From NCBI GenBank assembly GCA_037129475.1, contig JBAXUY010000002.1, positions 1 through 64,000 on the forward strand: 64,000 nt of DNA. Reading direction: 5' to 3'. How positions within the stretch are numbered: position 1 is the first letter of the stretch; the number at the start of each line of letters is the position of its first letter. Below, piece by piece: positions 54,663 through 62,940 of this stretch. The notes beneath the pieces were generated by a model. That model saw nothing but the letters and a program-made list of their open reading frames with translations, did not search any database and was not told the DNA's origin. This DNA is from RGVT01 sp037129475. Lineage in GTDB: Bacteria > Planctomycetota > Planctomycetia > Pirellulales > UBA1268. A program made the position numbers and the translations under genes.

Positions 54663-55952
54663 GTGGCCGGCAGACGCAGGGTGGTGATCACTGGAATGGG
54701 GCTCGTCACGCCGCTCGGCGTGCGCGTGGAGGAACTCTGGAAGAATCTCATGGCCGGCGCCTCGGGCGTGGGCCTGACCACCGTCTTCGACGCCTCGCGG
54801 TTTCCCACGAAGATCTCGGCCGAGGTTCGCAACTGGGACATCACCGACGAGGGGCAGGACGCCAAGCACTGGCACTTCTGCGGTCGGCATACGAAGTTCG
54901 CTGCGGGTGCGGCCCTCCAGGCGATGCGTGATGCCGGCTTGGAGAAGGGCCTGCCCGCCGATCCCACACGGCTCGGCGTGTATCTCGGCAGCGGCGAGGG
55001 GCAGCAGGATTTCGATTCCTTCACGAGCATGATGATGGCCGCGATCTCGGGCGACACGCTCGACGTGGCCAAGTTCACGAAGCTCGGCCTCGAGACGCTC
55101 CATCCGCTCTCCGAAGTGGAGCAGGAGCCGAACATGCCCGCCGGCCACCTCGCCGGCATGTTCGACGCCCAGGGTCCGAATCTCAACTGCCTCACGGCCT
55201 GTGCCGCGTCGAGCCAGGCGATCGGCGAGGCGGCCGAGCTCGTGCGCCGCGGCGACGCCGACGTGATGCTCTCCGGCGGCACGCACTCGATGATCCATCC
55301 CTTCGGCGTGACGGGCTTCAACCTGCTCACGGCCCTCTCCACCCGCAACGACGAGCCGACGCGGGCGAGTCGTCCCTTCGACAACGAGCGAGACGGCTTC
55401 GTGCTCGGTGAGGGGGCCGCGATGGTGGTGCTCGAGGAGCTCGAGCATGCGAAGAAACGGGGCGCGAAGATCCACGGTGAACTGCTCGGCTACGGGTCGA
55501 CGGCCGACGCCTACCGGATCACCGACACACATCCCGAGGGCCGTGGGGCCGCCGCCTGCATCACGATGGCGCTCAAGGACGCCGGCCTCGGCACGCACGA
55601 CATCCACTACATCAACGCCCACGGCACGAGCACCGACGTCAACGACAAGGTCGAGACGCTCGCCATCAAGAAGGTGTTCGGGGAGCACGCCTACAAGATC
55701 CCCGTGTCGAGCACGAAGAGCATGATGGGACACCTGATCGCGGCCGCTGGCGCCACCGAACTGATCGTCTGCCTGCTGGCGATCCGCGACGGCATGCTGC
55801 CGCCGACGATCAACTACGAACATCCCGACCCCAACTGCGACCTCGACTACGTGCCGAACAAGTCGCGCCCGGGGAAGTGCGACCGCGCCCTCTCCAATAG
55901 CTTCGGGTTCGGCGGCCAAAACATCGCGCTGATCGTGGGCCGCTACGCGTAG
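54663..55952 (+). CDS. fabF: Beta-ketoacyl-ACP synthase II-like
   Basis: 429 residues. The catalytic triad is Cys180 (LTACAASSQ), His in NAHGTSTDVND and His in MMGHLIAAAGA. RRRVVITGMGLVTPLG is the standard KAS II opening. The start is GTG 54663 with GAAGGAAG about eight bases upstream; an alternative GTG at 54606 overlaps the previous stop. It condenses malonyl-ACP with acyl-ACP. With FabZ-like, ACP and FabZ-like upstream it forms a compact elongation set lacking a ketoreductase and an enoyl reductase. Confidence 0.95.
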   Translation: MAGRRRVVITGMGLVTPLGVRVEELWKNLMAGASGVGLTTVFDASRFPTKISAEVRNWDITDEGQDAKHWHFCGRHTKFAAGAALQAMRDAGLEKGLPADPTRLGVYLGSGEGQQDFDSFTSMMMAAISGDTLDVAKFTKLGLETLHPLSEVEQEPNMPAGHLAGMFDAQGPNLNCLTACAASSQAIGEAAELVRRGDADVMLSGGTHSMIHPFGVTGFNLLTALSTRNDEPTRASRPFDNERDGFVLGEGAAMVVLEELEHAKKRGAKIHGELLGYGSTADAYRITDTHPEGRGAAACITMALKDAGLGTHDIHYINAHGTSTDVNDKVETLAIKKVFGEHAYKIPVSSTKSMMGHLIAAAGATELIVCLLAIRDGMLPPTINYEHPDPNCDLDYVPNKSRPGKCDRALSNSFGFGGQNIALIVGRYA

Positions 55953-55961
55953 GCGCCGTCT

Positions 55962-56015
55962 GGCACGCTTCCCGCGTGCCGTTTGTGGGGCAAGCGTCCC
56001 GCTTGCCGTTCGTGA
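55962..56015. repeat. Two tandem 27-bp palindromic units
   Basis: GGCACGCTTCCCGCGTGCC at 55962 and GGCAAGCGTCCCGCTTGCC at 55989 each form an 8-bp stem with a short loop, followed by GTTTGTG or GTTCGTG. The stems co-vary (CACG with CGTG, CAAGC with GCTTG), which suggests that the fold is kept. They lie just downstream of fabF. Confidence 0.65.
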
Positions 56016-56112
56016 GCCCCCCAGTCTGCCCAGCCTCGCGCCCGCAGGGTTTTCTCAACCGGTGCGACCGATGCGGCCGATACAACCCCTGAACCCTCAG
56101 GGAACCAGACCC

Positions 56113-56550
56113 ATGAAACGCGCCACCGGGCTTCTTTTGGCTGTCGCCGTGATCGGCATGTCGAGCGGCTGCTCGATCATCGACCGGCTCTTTCTCCTCA
56201 ACACCGACGGCCCCTACGGCCACCACGCCCAGGGTGGCGGCGGATGCCGCGACGGGGCGTGCGAGAACGGCCAGTGCCAGGTCGGCGGGCCGTGCGAATC
56301 GTGCGGTCCCGGTGGCTGTCAGCCCGGCTGCCGCGACTGCGCCGCCGGCCACTGCAAGAAGCACGTCGGGCGGTATGGCGGCCTGGCCAAGCATCATCTT
56401 TCGCCCGCCGAGCGGGCGGCGCTCGCGGCCTCCGACTACGGGGCCACGCAGCCGGCCGGCCCGCCCACCGGCGCCGTCGCCTATCCGTATTACACGACCC
56501 GCGGCCCGCGCGACTTCCTCGCGAAGAACCCGCCCTCGATCGGGCCGTGA
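56113..56550 (+). CDS. Cys-rich lipoprotein
   Basis: 145 residues. Signal peptide with lipobox MSSGC near residue 20, so it should be lipidated. Residues about 43-80 contain ten Cys and many Gly (GGGCRDGACENGQCQVGGPCES and similar), then a basic stretch and a Pro/Gly-rich tail. It may bind metal or be disulfide-rich in the periplasm. I do not recognise the family. GGGA lies before ATG 56113. Confidence 0.72.
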   Translation: MKRATGLLLAVAVIGMSSGCSIIDRLFLLNTDGPYGHHAQGGGGCRDGACENGQCQVGGPCESCGPGGCQPGCRDCAAGHCKKHVGRYGGLAKHHLSPAERAALAASDYGATQPAGPPTGAVAYPYYTTRGPRDFLAKNPPSIGP

Positions 56551-56647
56551 TCGGGCCGCGGCCCGACTGCTCTCCTTTGCCGTGATCCAGCGCCGCCGAT
56601 AGGCTTGCCGCCTGTCGGCGGTGTCGTTTTTGCAGGTGGAGGTATCC

Positions 56648-58153
56648 ATGCAGGGGAAGCAGGGCGGCGGTGTGGCGGCGGACGGTCGGCTTTCATTCAC
56701 CGGCTGGCTCGTGTGCGCGATCGCGGCGATCGGGTTCGCGTTCGACATCTATGAGCTCCTGATGCTGCCGCTGATCATCAAGCCGGCGATCCAGGAGCTT
56801 TCGAAGCCGGAGATCGCGAGCCTCGTGGCGGGCGGCATGTCGCAGGCCGATGCCACGGCCCTGTGGATCCCGGGCGGCAAGAGCTACGTCGGCTGGGCGC
56901 GGACGCTGTTTTTCGTGCCGGCGATCGCCGGCGGCGTGTTCGGCCTCCTCGGCGGCTACCTCACCGATCTTCTGGGGCGCCGCCGCGTGCTCACGTTCAG
57001 CATCCTGCTCTATGCCTTCGCGGCGCTGGCGGCCGGCTTCGCCACGTCGCTGCCGCAGCTGCTCGTCTTTCGCTGCCTCGTGTTCATCGGCGTGTGCGTG
57101 GAGTTCGTGGCGGCAGTGGCGTGGCTGGCCGAGCTCTTCCCCGACCGCGAGCAGCGCGAGCGGGCCCTCGGCTGGACGCAGGCGTTTTCATCGCTCGGCG
57201 GTCTGCTCGTGGGCACGGCCAACATCCTCGCCGCGCGATTCGCCGACATCCTGCCGGCCATCCACGGCGGCCACGACGCCTGGCGCTACACGCTGATCTC
57301 GGGCGTGATCCCGGCGCTGCCGCTGATCCTCATCCGGCCGTTCCTCCCCGAAAGCCCCGTGTGGGCAGAGAAGAAGGCGGCCGGCACGCTCAAGCGGCCG
57401 AGCATCCGCGAGCTCTTCAGCCCGGCGCTCGTCCGCACGACGGTGCTCACGACGCTCGTGTTCGCGGCCAGCTACGGCATCGCGTTCGGCGCGATCCAGC
57501 AGCTGCCGCAGATCCTCGGCGGCCCGAAGGGGCATGCGGCGATTCTCGCGACCGCGAAGGCGGCGCAAGACGAGGCCGTCGCCGCTGCGGAGCAGGCGGG
57601 CAAGCCCGCGTTGCCAGCCGGCAAGCTCAAGAGCATCGCGGGCAATGCCACCGACGAGGCGGTGGCCGGCGTCACGATCTTCCAGGAGGTGGGTGGCCTC
57701 GTCGGCCGCGTGCTGCTGGCGTGGGCCGCGCTCCGGGTGCTGAGCCGGCGGGCGCTCCTGCGGATGTTCCAGATTCCGGCGCTCGTCGTGGTGCCGGCGC
57801 TCTTCTGGTGGATTTCCACGCAGCTCACGAATAGCGACTCGCTGCCCTGGATCAAGGCGGGCATCTTCGTGGCCGGCCTGCTCACGGTGGCCCAGTTCAG
57901 CTTCTGGGGCAACTACATCCCGCACGTCTTCCCGACGCACCTTCGCGGCACGGGCGAGAGCTTCGCGGCCAACATCGGCGGCCGCGTGCTCGGCACGGCT
58001 GCCGCCTGGCTCACGCTCACGTTCTCGGCGGCCACGCCGCCCGATCCGATGCGGATCGCCGTCGTGGGCGCGATCGTGGCCGGCCTCTATGCCCTCATGG
58101 GCGCGATCCTCACGCAGTGGCTCCCCGAGCCCGACTCCTCGCTCGAGCACTGA
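56648..58153 (+). CDS. MFS transporter with a cytoplasmic insertion
   Basis: 501 residues, about 12 membrane segments. The first helix AIAAIGFAFDIYELLMLPL and GGYLTDLLGRRRVLTFS (loop 2-3 signature) identify a sugar-phosphate or metabolite:H+ symporter-like MFS protein. An unusual insertion of about 45 Ala/Lys/Glu-rich residues (GPKGHAAILATAKAAQDEAV and on) lies between the seventh and eighth segments. The substrate is unknown. GGAGG lies before ATG 56648. The hairpin at 58203 follows. Confidence 0.86.
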   Translation: MQGKQGGGVAADGRLSFTGWLVCAIAAIGFAFDIYELLMLPLIIKPAIQELSKPEIASLVAGGMSQADATALWIPGGKSYVGWARTLFFVPAIAGGVFGLLGGYLTDLLGRRRVLTFSILLYAFAALAAGFATSLPQLLVFRCLVFIGVCVEFVAAVAWLAELFPDREQRERALGWTQAFSSLGGLLVGTANILAARFADILPAIHGGHDAWRYTLISGVIPALPLILIRPFLPESPVWAEKKAAGTLKRPSIRELFSPALVRTTVLTTLVFAASYGIAFGAIQQLPQILGGPKGHAAILATAKAAQDEAVAAAEQAGKPALPAGKLKSIAGNATDEAVAGVTIFQEVGGLVGRVLLAWAALRVLSRRALLRMFQIPALVVVPALFWWISTQLTNSDSLPWIKAGIFVAGLLTVAQFSFWGNYIPHVFPTHLRGTGESFAANIGGRVLGTAAAWLTLTFSAATPPDPMRIAVVGAIVAGLYALMGAILTQWLPEPDSSLEH

Positions 58154-58202
58154 GGAGCACAGGATTCAGACCGTCAGTGACCGTGGCCGACGTTGAAACG
58201 GT

Positions 58203-58220
58203 GACGGGCTGACGCCCGTC
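58203..58220. terminator. Hairpin downstream of MFS gene, related shape
   Basis: GACGGGC, loop TGAC, GCCCGTC followed by CTCC. It has the loop size and arm of the GCCTGTCCTAC family, with compensated changes (GCC-CGTC paired with GACGGGC). It lies 49 bp after the MFS stop and does not overlap a stop codon. Confidence 0.4.
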
Positions 58221-58384
58221 CTCCGTCTGGCGGCGCGGCCTTGCGGTGGAGCGTCGCGGGTTTTCGCCGGTCGGCTGGGCCGACGTGAGACGGCGTGGCA
58301 GTCGTTGATTGCGAGTCGGCGCTCCCGCGGGCTATCCTGCAGGTCGTCACCCATGAGCGGTGACCGCGTCGTGGGAGTCGATCC

Positions 58385-58951
58385 ATGAGATGGTGTGTGT
58401 GCGTCTACTGGGCTTTCATGTGGCTGGCGGTGCCGGTCGGTGGCCGGCTCACGGCCGAGGATGCGGCCCCTGCGGTCGCTGGCTCCACGCTCGAGGATCT
58501 CGACTGGATGGTCGGCGATTGGGTGCTCGTGCCGGACGACGAGGCGAAGACCAAGCAGGCGGGCGCGATGCGGATGACGGTGCGGTGGGACGAAGGCCGC
58601 GCGTTTCTCATCCGCGAAGCCACGCTCACGCCGCCGGAGGAGTCTGGCGAGCCGGTCGTCACGCTCCAGCAACGGATCGGCTGGGATCCGCTCGTCGACC
58701 GGATCCGGTCGTGGAGCTTTTCGAGTGACGGCAGCCGGGGGGAGGCCACGTGGATTCGGGATGGCGGCTCGTGGATCGTGCGGGGCACGGCCGTGCTCCC
58801 CGATGGCACGCAGACGAGCTCCATCAATATCTACACGTTCGACGGCAAGGACCGCTGCACGTGGCGCGTCGTGCGGCCGGCGTTGGCCGCCGACGATGAT
58901 CCGCCCACGCGGGCCACGTGGGTTCGCACCCCTGGGAGCACCGCCCCATGA
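58385..58951 (+). CDS. Secreted protein of the DUF1579/SnoaL-neighbour type, unknown function
   Basis: 188 residues. A short hydrophobic N-terminus (VYWAFMWLAVPVGG) looks like a signal peptide. The rest is a beta-rich domain (LEDLDWMVGDWVLVPDD, WDEGRAFLIREATL, IRSWSFSSDGSRGEATW, SSINIYTFDGKDRCTW), the pattern of lipocalin-like DUF1579-type proteins in which Trp-bearing strands repeat. No catalytic residues are evident. The stop overlaps the next ATG as ATGA, so the two proteins are probably co-produced. Confidence 0.7.
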   Translation: MRWCVCVYWAFMWLAVPVGGRLTAEDAAPAVAGSTLEDLDWMVGDWVLVPDDEAKTKQAGAMRMTVRWDEGRAFLIREATLTPPEESGEPVVTLQQRIGWDPLVDRIRSWSFSSDGSRGEATWIRDGGSWIVRGTAVLPDGTQTSSINIYTFDGKDRCTWRVVRPALAADDDPPTRATWVRTPGSTAP

Positions 58952-59697
58952 GCATCGTGACGACGCTTCGACGCCGGCTCGCCGCAGGATGGCTGTTCCG
59001 TGTCAGCCGCTGCGTAGCCGTGGCCATCGCCATCTTCTCCACGGGTTACCCGGCGGCCGTGGCTGCCGACGGCGCGCCCGACCGCGAAGCGTGCGATCTG
59101 GTCCGCAAGGCCGACATCATGCACGGGGCCCAGTGGCAGCGGGCGATCGCCGAACTCGGCAGTTGGCTCACGACGCAGACCGTCTACACGCCAGCGGAAG
59201 TGCGGCGGATCAAGGTGCGGTTCAACGAGCAGGTGGCGGCGATGTCGTCGTACGAGCTCGAGTATCTGCTCGACTCGGTCGAACAGAAGATGCGGTTGCT
59301 CGATACGCCCGAGGCCCGCGACGCCAAGGCCTGGCTCGGCGAATACCTCTCGGCCATGTCCGACGCCCGGCGGGCCCGTGAGCTGCGCAACGTCCCCAAC
59401 CTCCTCGACATGAACGCGGCCCAGCTCTGGGAGGAGATCCAGCGGATCGATCGGAAGCGCGGAGCGCTCCAGCAGCGTCAGCAGGGCGTGGCGGCGCGGC
59501 AGAACGCACTCGTCGATCGGGCGACGGCGAATCGCCAAGCGTCGGCCGACGCCGCGCGGGCCACGGCCGAGCGGCTCCGCGCCACCCCGGCGCAGGCGCC
59601 CGCCCGTCAGGGAGGCGGTGCACTGCCGTTCTCCGACGTGCCGCAGCGGCAGATGTCGATCGGCGTGGGGCCGATGGGCGCCTTCATTCAGATGTGA
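58948..59697 (+). CDS. Secreted coiled-coil-like protein of unknown function
   Basis: 249 residues. A signal peptide (about 20-40, CVAVAIAIFSTGYPAAVAA) precedes a helical region with KVRFNEQVAAMSSYELEYLL and a Gln/Arg/Ala-rich coiled-coil stretch (about 170-215, GALQQRQQGVAARQNALVDR). The C-terminus ends in Gly/Pro-rich sequence. The family is unrecognised. ATG 58948 overlaps the preceding stop. The 3' end overlaps the convergent PQQ gene by 14 bp. Confidence 0.7.
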   Translation: MSIVTTLRRRLAAGWLFRVSRCVAVAIAIFSTGYPAAVAADGAPDREACDLVRKADIMHGAQWQRAIAELGSWLTTQTVYTPAEVRRIKVRFNEQVAAMSSYELEYLLDSVEQKMRLLDTPEARDAKAWLGEYLSAMSDARRARELRNVPNLLDMNAAQLWEEIQRIDRKRGALQQRQQGVAARQNALVDRATANRQASADAARATAERLRATPAQAPARQGGGALPFSDVPQRQMSIGVGPMGAFIQM

Positions 59698-60943
59698 CGG
59701 GCGGCTGTGACGCGCGGCCGACGTCGAGGCACGTGAGCGTGGTATCGTCGCGCAGGTAGAGCCGCCCGGAGGCGAGGGCGGGCAGGGCCCGCACGGTGCC
59801 GGCGAGCGGCCGGGCGCGGGCGAGGATCGTGACGCCCGCCGGAGTCGCGGTCATGAGCACGAGGTCGCCATCGGTCTTCGCGGCGAGCAGTTTGCCGTCG
59901 GCGGCGACGAGCGTGCCGTAGCCGAAGTTCGCCTCGCGCCACGCCGCGCGACCGGTGCCGAGATCGACGCACACGAGATCGGCCGGCGGAAGATCGTCGC
60001 GGCCGTCGATGCCATAGGCATGGCCTCCGCTCACGATCGGCGTGCAGTATTGGGTGGCGAGCGCGTCGGCTCCCTCCCAGCGTTTCGTGAAGCCCGTCGC
60101 GTCGAACGTCGCGCACACCGAGCCGATGCCATACGAGGCCGTGACGAGGAGTCGGCCGTCGGGCAGGACGACCGGCGTGGCGGCGTTGACCGTCGGTCCG
60201 CGCTGGCCGAAGGGAAACTGCCAGCGGATCGCCCCCGATTCGGGGTCGAGAAGCAGGCAGGCGTAGCGCGTGACCATGAGCACGTGGGGCGTGCCGGCGA
60301 TCGTGACGGCGACGGGGGCCGCGTAGCTCGCGGGCTCGGCGGTTTTCGTCCATACGGTGTCGCCCGTCGCCAGGGAAAACGCCACGATCCCCGCCTCGGA
60401 CCGCGAACCACCCACGTTCACGATCACGTGATCGGCCACGACGAGTGGCGTCGAGCCGGCGCCGAAATAGCCCTCGGGGGCGCGGAAGTCGCGATGCGTG
60501 TCGCGGAGCCAGAGCCGCTTGCCCGTGGCGGCGTCGACACAGCGCAGCGCGCCCTGCGCACCGAACGCGATCACGCGGCCGTCGTGGACGAGTGGCACAC
60601 AGAGCGGCCCGTCGCCGCCACCCACCTGCGGCGCGAACGACGTCGGCTGCTCATCGGCCCAGAGTGATTCACCCGTGGCGGGATCGAGCGCTTCGAGCAC
60701 CTCGGCGTCGGCGACGCGGTGCAAGAGCACCACACGGCCGCCGGCCACGGCCACGCCCGCATAGCCACGGCCCACGGGCTTCGACCACATCGCCCGCGGG
60801 CCGCCTGCGGGCCAGGTATCGGCAAGCCGCTCGTCGGCCGCGGCCACGCCGTTGCGCTCGGGCCCGAGGATCTGCGGCCACTCGCCGGCACGGCACGCGG
60901 CCGTCGCCCACAGCACGGCGGCGAGGCAGGCCGCGGGCCTCAT
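59684..60943 (-). CDS. Secreted PQQ-like beta-propeller protein 2
   Basis: 419 residues. Signal peptide (AACLAAVLWATAACRA), then GEWPQILGPERNG, the planctomycete PQQ-like opening. Blade motifs follow: LDPATGESLWADE, VDAATGKRLWLRD, LATGDTVWTK, LDPESGAIRWQF, DLGTGRAAWRE. No calcium or PQQ ligand set is evident. ATG 60943 overlaps the DUF454 stop as ATGA. It is paralogous to the protein encoded at 23536 but shorter. Confidence 0.88.
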   Translation of the reverse strand: MRPAACLAAVLWATAACRAGEWPQILGPERNGVAAADERLADTWPAGGPRAMWSKPVGRGYAGVAVAGGRVVLLHRVADAEVLEALDPATGESLWADEQPTSFAPQVGGGDGPLCVPLVHDGRVIAFGAQGALRCVDAATGKRLWLRDTHRDFRAPEGYFGAGSTPLVVADHVIVNVGGSRSEAGIVAFSLATGDTVWTKTAEPASYAAPVAVTIAGTPHVLMVTRYACLLLDPESGAIRWQFPFGQRGPTVNAATPVVLPDGRLLVTASYGIGSVCATFDATGFTKRWEGADALATQYCTPIVSGGHAYGIDGRDDLPPADLVCVDLGTGRAAWREANFGYGTLVAADGKLLAAKTDGDLVLMTATPAGVTILARARPLAGTVRALPALASGRLYLRDDTTLTCLDVGRASQPPVTSE

Positions 60944-61365
60944 TCGACGAGCGTGCGCGGAGCCCGCGGCGCGTCGTCGGGCAGCGTAGGCACGGTCCAG
61001 ATCACGTAGAGTCCGCAGGCGACGAGGCCGATCGCGGCATACTTGAGCCACCACGGCAGGCTGTTGAGCACGAGGCTCGTGGCTACGACCGCGGCCACGA
61101 GGAGGATCGTGCGATACTTCACGCTCTTGCGGATACCGTGGTAGTGCTGCCAGTCGTCGAGCGTGGGGCCGAACCACTTCGAGCGGTGCAGCCAGGCGTG
61201 GATCCGCGGCGAACCGCGGTAGAAGCACCAACTCGCGAGGAGCAAAAACGGCGTAGTGGGCAGGAGCGGCAGGATCGAGCCGAGCACGGCCAGGCCGACG
61301 CACGTCCAGCCGCCCACCACGTAGAGAAAGCTCGTCAGCGGGTCGGTGGTGGGCTTGAGATCCAT
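60940..61365 (-). CDS. DUF454 inner-membrane protein (YbaN-like)
   Basis: 141 residues. GWTCVGLAVLGSILPLLPTTPFLLLASWCFYRGSPRIHAWL is the DUF454 signature (LPxxPTTPFLLLA, then S.R.H.WL), with membrane segments near 16-45 and two more after 85. The function is unknown. It heads a two-gene operon with the PQQ-like protein (ATGA overlap) and is divergent from fba across 152 bp. Confidence 0.9.
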   Translation of the reverse strand: MDLKPTTDPLTSFLYVVGGWTCVGLAVLGSILPLLPTTPFLLLASWCFYRGSPRIHAWLHRSKWFGPTLDDWQHYHGIRKSVKYRTILLVAAVVATSLVLNSLPWWLKYAAIGLVACGLYVIWTVPTLPDDAPRAPRTLVE

Positions 61366-61517
61366 GGGCGTCCAGGCCGGCGAAGCGGGTGTTCGAGCAT
61401 CGTATCACGCGGACGTGCGCGGGGCTGTTTGTGGGAAAAACGCCGAGTTCCTATGCTTTTGCACGGTCTGCCTGCCCGCCTGCTCGATATCCCGCCTTCG
61501 CCTGAGGAGTTTCCACC

Positions 61518-62567
61518 ATGCCGCTCGTCCCCATGCGCATCCTGCTCGACCACGCCGCCGAACATGGCTACGGCCTCGCCGCCTTCAACGTCAACGACAT
61601 GGAGCAGATCCAGGCGATCATGGAGGCGGCCAACGAGACCGACAGCCCCGTGATCGTGCAGGCCTCGCGGGGCGCGCGCAGCTACAGCCAGGACAACTAC
61701 CTCCGGCATCTCATGCTCGCCGCGGCGGAACTCTATCCGAAGATCCCGATCGCGATGCACCAGGACCACGGCAACTCGCCGGCCACCTGCCAGAGCGCGA
61801 TCGACAACGGCTTCACGAGCGTGATGATGGACGGCTCGCTCAAGGAAGACGGCAAGACCCCGGCCGACTTCGACTACAACGTGAAGGTGACGAAGGAGGT
61901 CGTGGGGCTGGCCCACCGGCAGGGCGTGTCGGTGGAGGGCGAGCTCGGCTGCCTCGGGTCGCTCGAGAGCGGCGAGGGCGAGGCCGAGGACGGCCACGGC
62001 GCGAGTGGAAAACTCTCCCACGACCAACTGCTCACCGACCCCGACGAGGCGGCGCGATTCGTGGCGTCCACCGGCGTCGACGCGCTGGCCGTGGCAATCG
62101 GCACGAGCCACGGTGCCTACAAGTTCACCCGCAAGCCCGACGGTGATGTGCTCGCGATGAAGCGGATCGAGGAGATCCACCGCAAGCTCCCCAACTGCCA
62201 CCTCGTGATGCACGGCTCGTCGAGCGTGCCGCAGGATCTCCAGGACGTCATCAACAAGTACGGCGGCAAGATGCCGCAGACATGGGGCGTGCCCGTCGAG
62301 GAGATCCAGAAGGGCATCAAGCACGGCGTCCGCAAGATCAACGTCGACACCGACTGCCGCATGGCGATCACGGGCGCGATCCGCAAGGTGCTCTTCGAGT
62401 CGCCCGAGAAGTTCGACCCGCGCGACTACCTGAAGCCGTCGCGCGAGGCGATGAAGAAGGTGTGCGGCGAGCGCATGGTGCAATTCGGTCAGGCCGGCAA
62501 CGCCGGCAAGGTGAAGTGCATCACGCTGGCAGAAATGGCTGGGCGTTACGCGCGCGCCGGCTCGTGA
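61518..62567 (+). CDS. fba: Class II fructose-1,6-bisphosphate aldolase
   Basis: 349 residues. GYGLAAFNVNDMEQIQAIMEAA, HQDHGNSPATC (zinc-binding His), VEGELGCLGSLESGEGE, LAVAIGTSHGAYKF and GVRKINVDTDCRMA are diagnostic of the longer class II type. It cleaves FBP to DHAP and G3P. GAGGAG lies about eight bases before ATG 61518. Its last codons and stop (ARAGS, TGA 62565-62567) lie inside the 43-bp repeat. Confidence 0.96.
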   Translation: MPLVPMRILLDHAAEHGYGLAAFNVNDMEQIQAIMEAANETDSPVIVQASRGARSYSQDNYLRHLMLAAAELYPKIPIAMHQDHGNSPATCQSAIDNGFTSVMMDGSLKEDGKTPADFDYNVKVTKEVVGLAHRQGVSVEGELGCLGSLESGEGEAEDGHGASGKLSHDQLLTDPDEAARFVASTGVDALAVAIGTSHGAYKFTRKPDGDVLAMKRIEEIHRKLPNCHLVMHGSSSVPQDLQDVINKYGGKMPQTWGVPVEEIQKGIKHGVRKINVDTDCRMAITGAIRKVLFESPEKFDPRDYLKPSREAMKKVCGERMVQFGQAGNAGKVKCITLAEMAGRYARAGS

Positions 62568-62854
62568 CTGCCCAGACCCTCTCGCTTGACGTTCGCTGCG
62601 TTGGCCGCGCGCCGGCTTCGGGCTCCCCATATCCCGTCGCCGGACGTTCACTGCGCCCATCCATGGGCTCCGTTCACTCGGAGTGACAGGCGCTGCGCCA
62701 TCCTGGCTCCGCTGGTCACTCACGCCGGCTCCCGGGACGTGGGGAGCCCGAAGCCTCCCCCGTAGCGACAGAGCTCCAGCTCTGTCGATCGACAGGCCTG
62801 GAGGCCCGTAGCGAACGTCCGGCGAGACGGTACGGGGTAACCCCGAGCCGGCGC
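62554..62854. mobile_element. MITE-like foldback element, fba-kdsD
   Basis: This 301-bp element starts GCGCCGGCTCG and ends CGAGCCGGCGC, perfect 11-bp terminal inverted repeats. A second nested pair, GACGTTCGCT at 62588 and AGCGAACGTC at 62810, folds inside, as does the hairpin GACAGAGCT/AGCTCTGTC at 62767-62786. It encodes no protein. The first 43 bases match 48521-48563 exactly. Since fba's stop codon is inside, insertion may have replaced its original 3' end. Target-site duplications were not clearly visible. Confidence 0.5.
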
Positions 62855-62940
62855 ACGCGAGTTCGCTGGAATGTAGATGGCTAGCCGGTGGAAAGCTGCA
62901 TTGCGGCGGGTTGCCCAGTCGCCCTATAGTCCCGCCCCTC

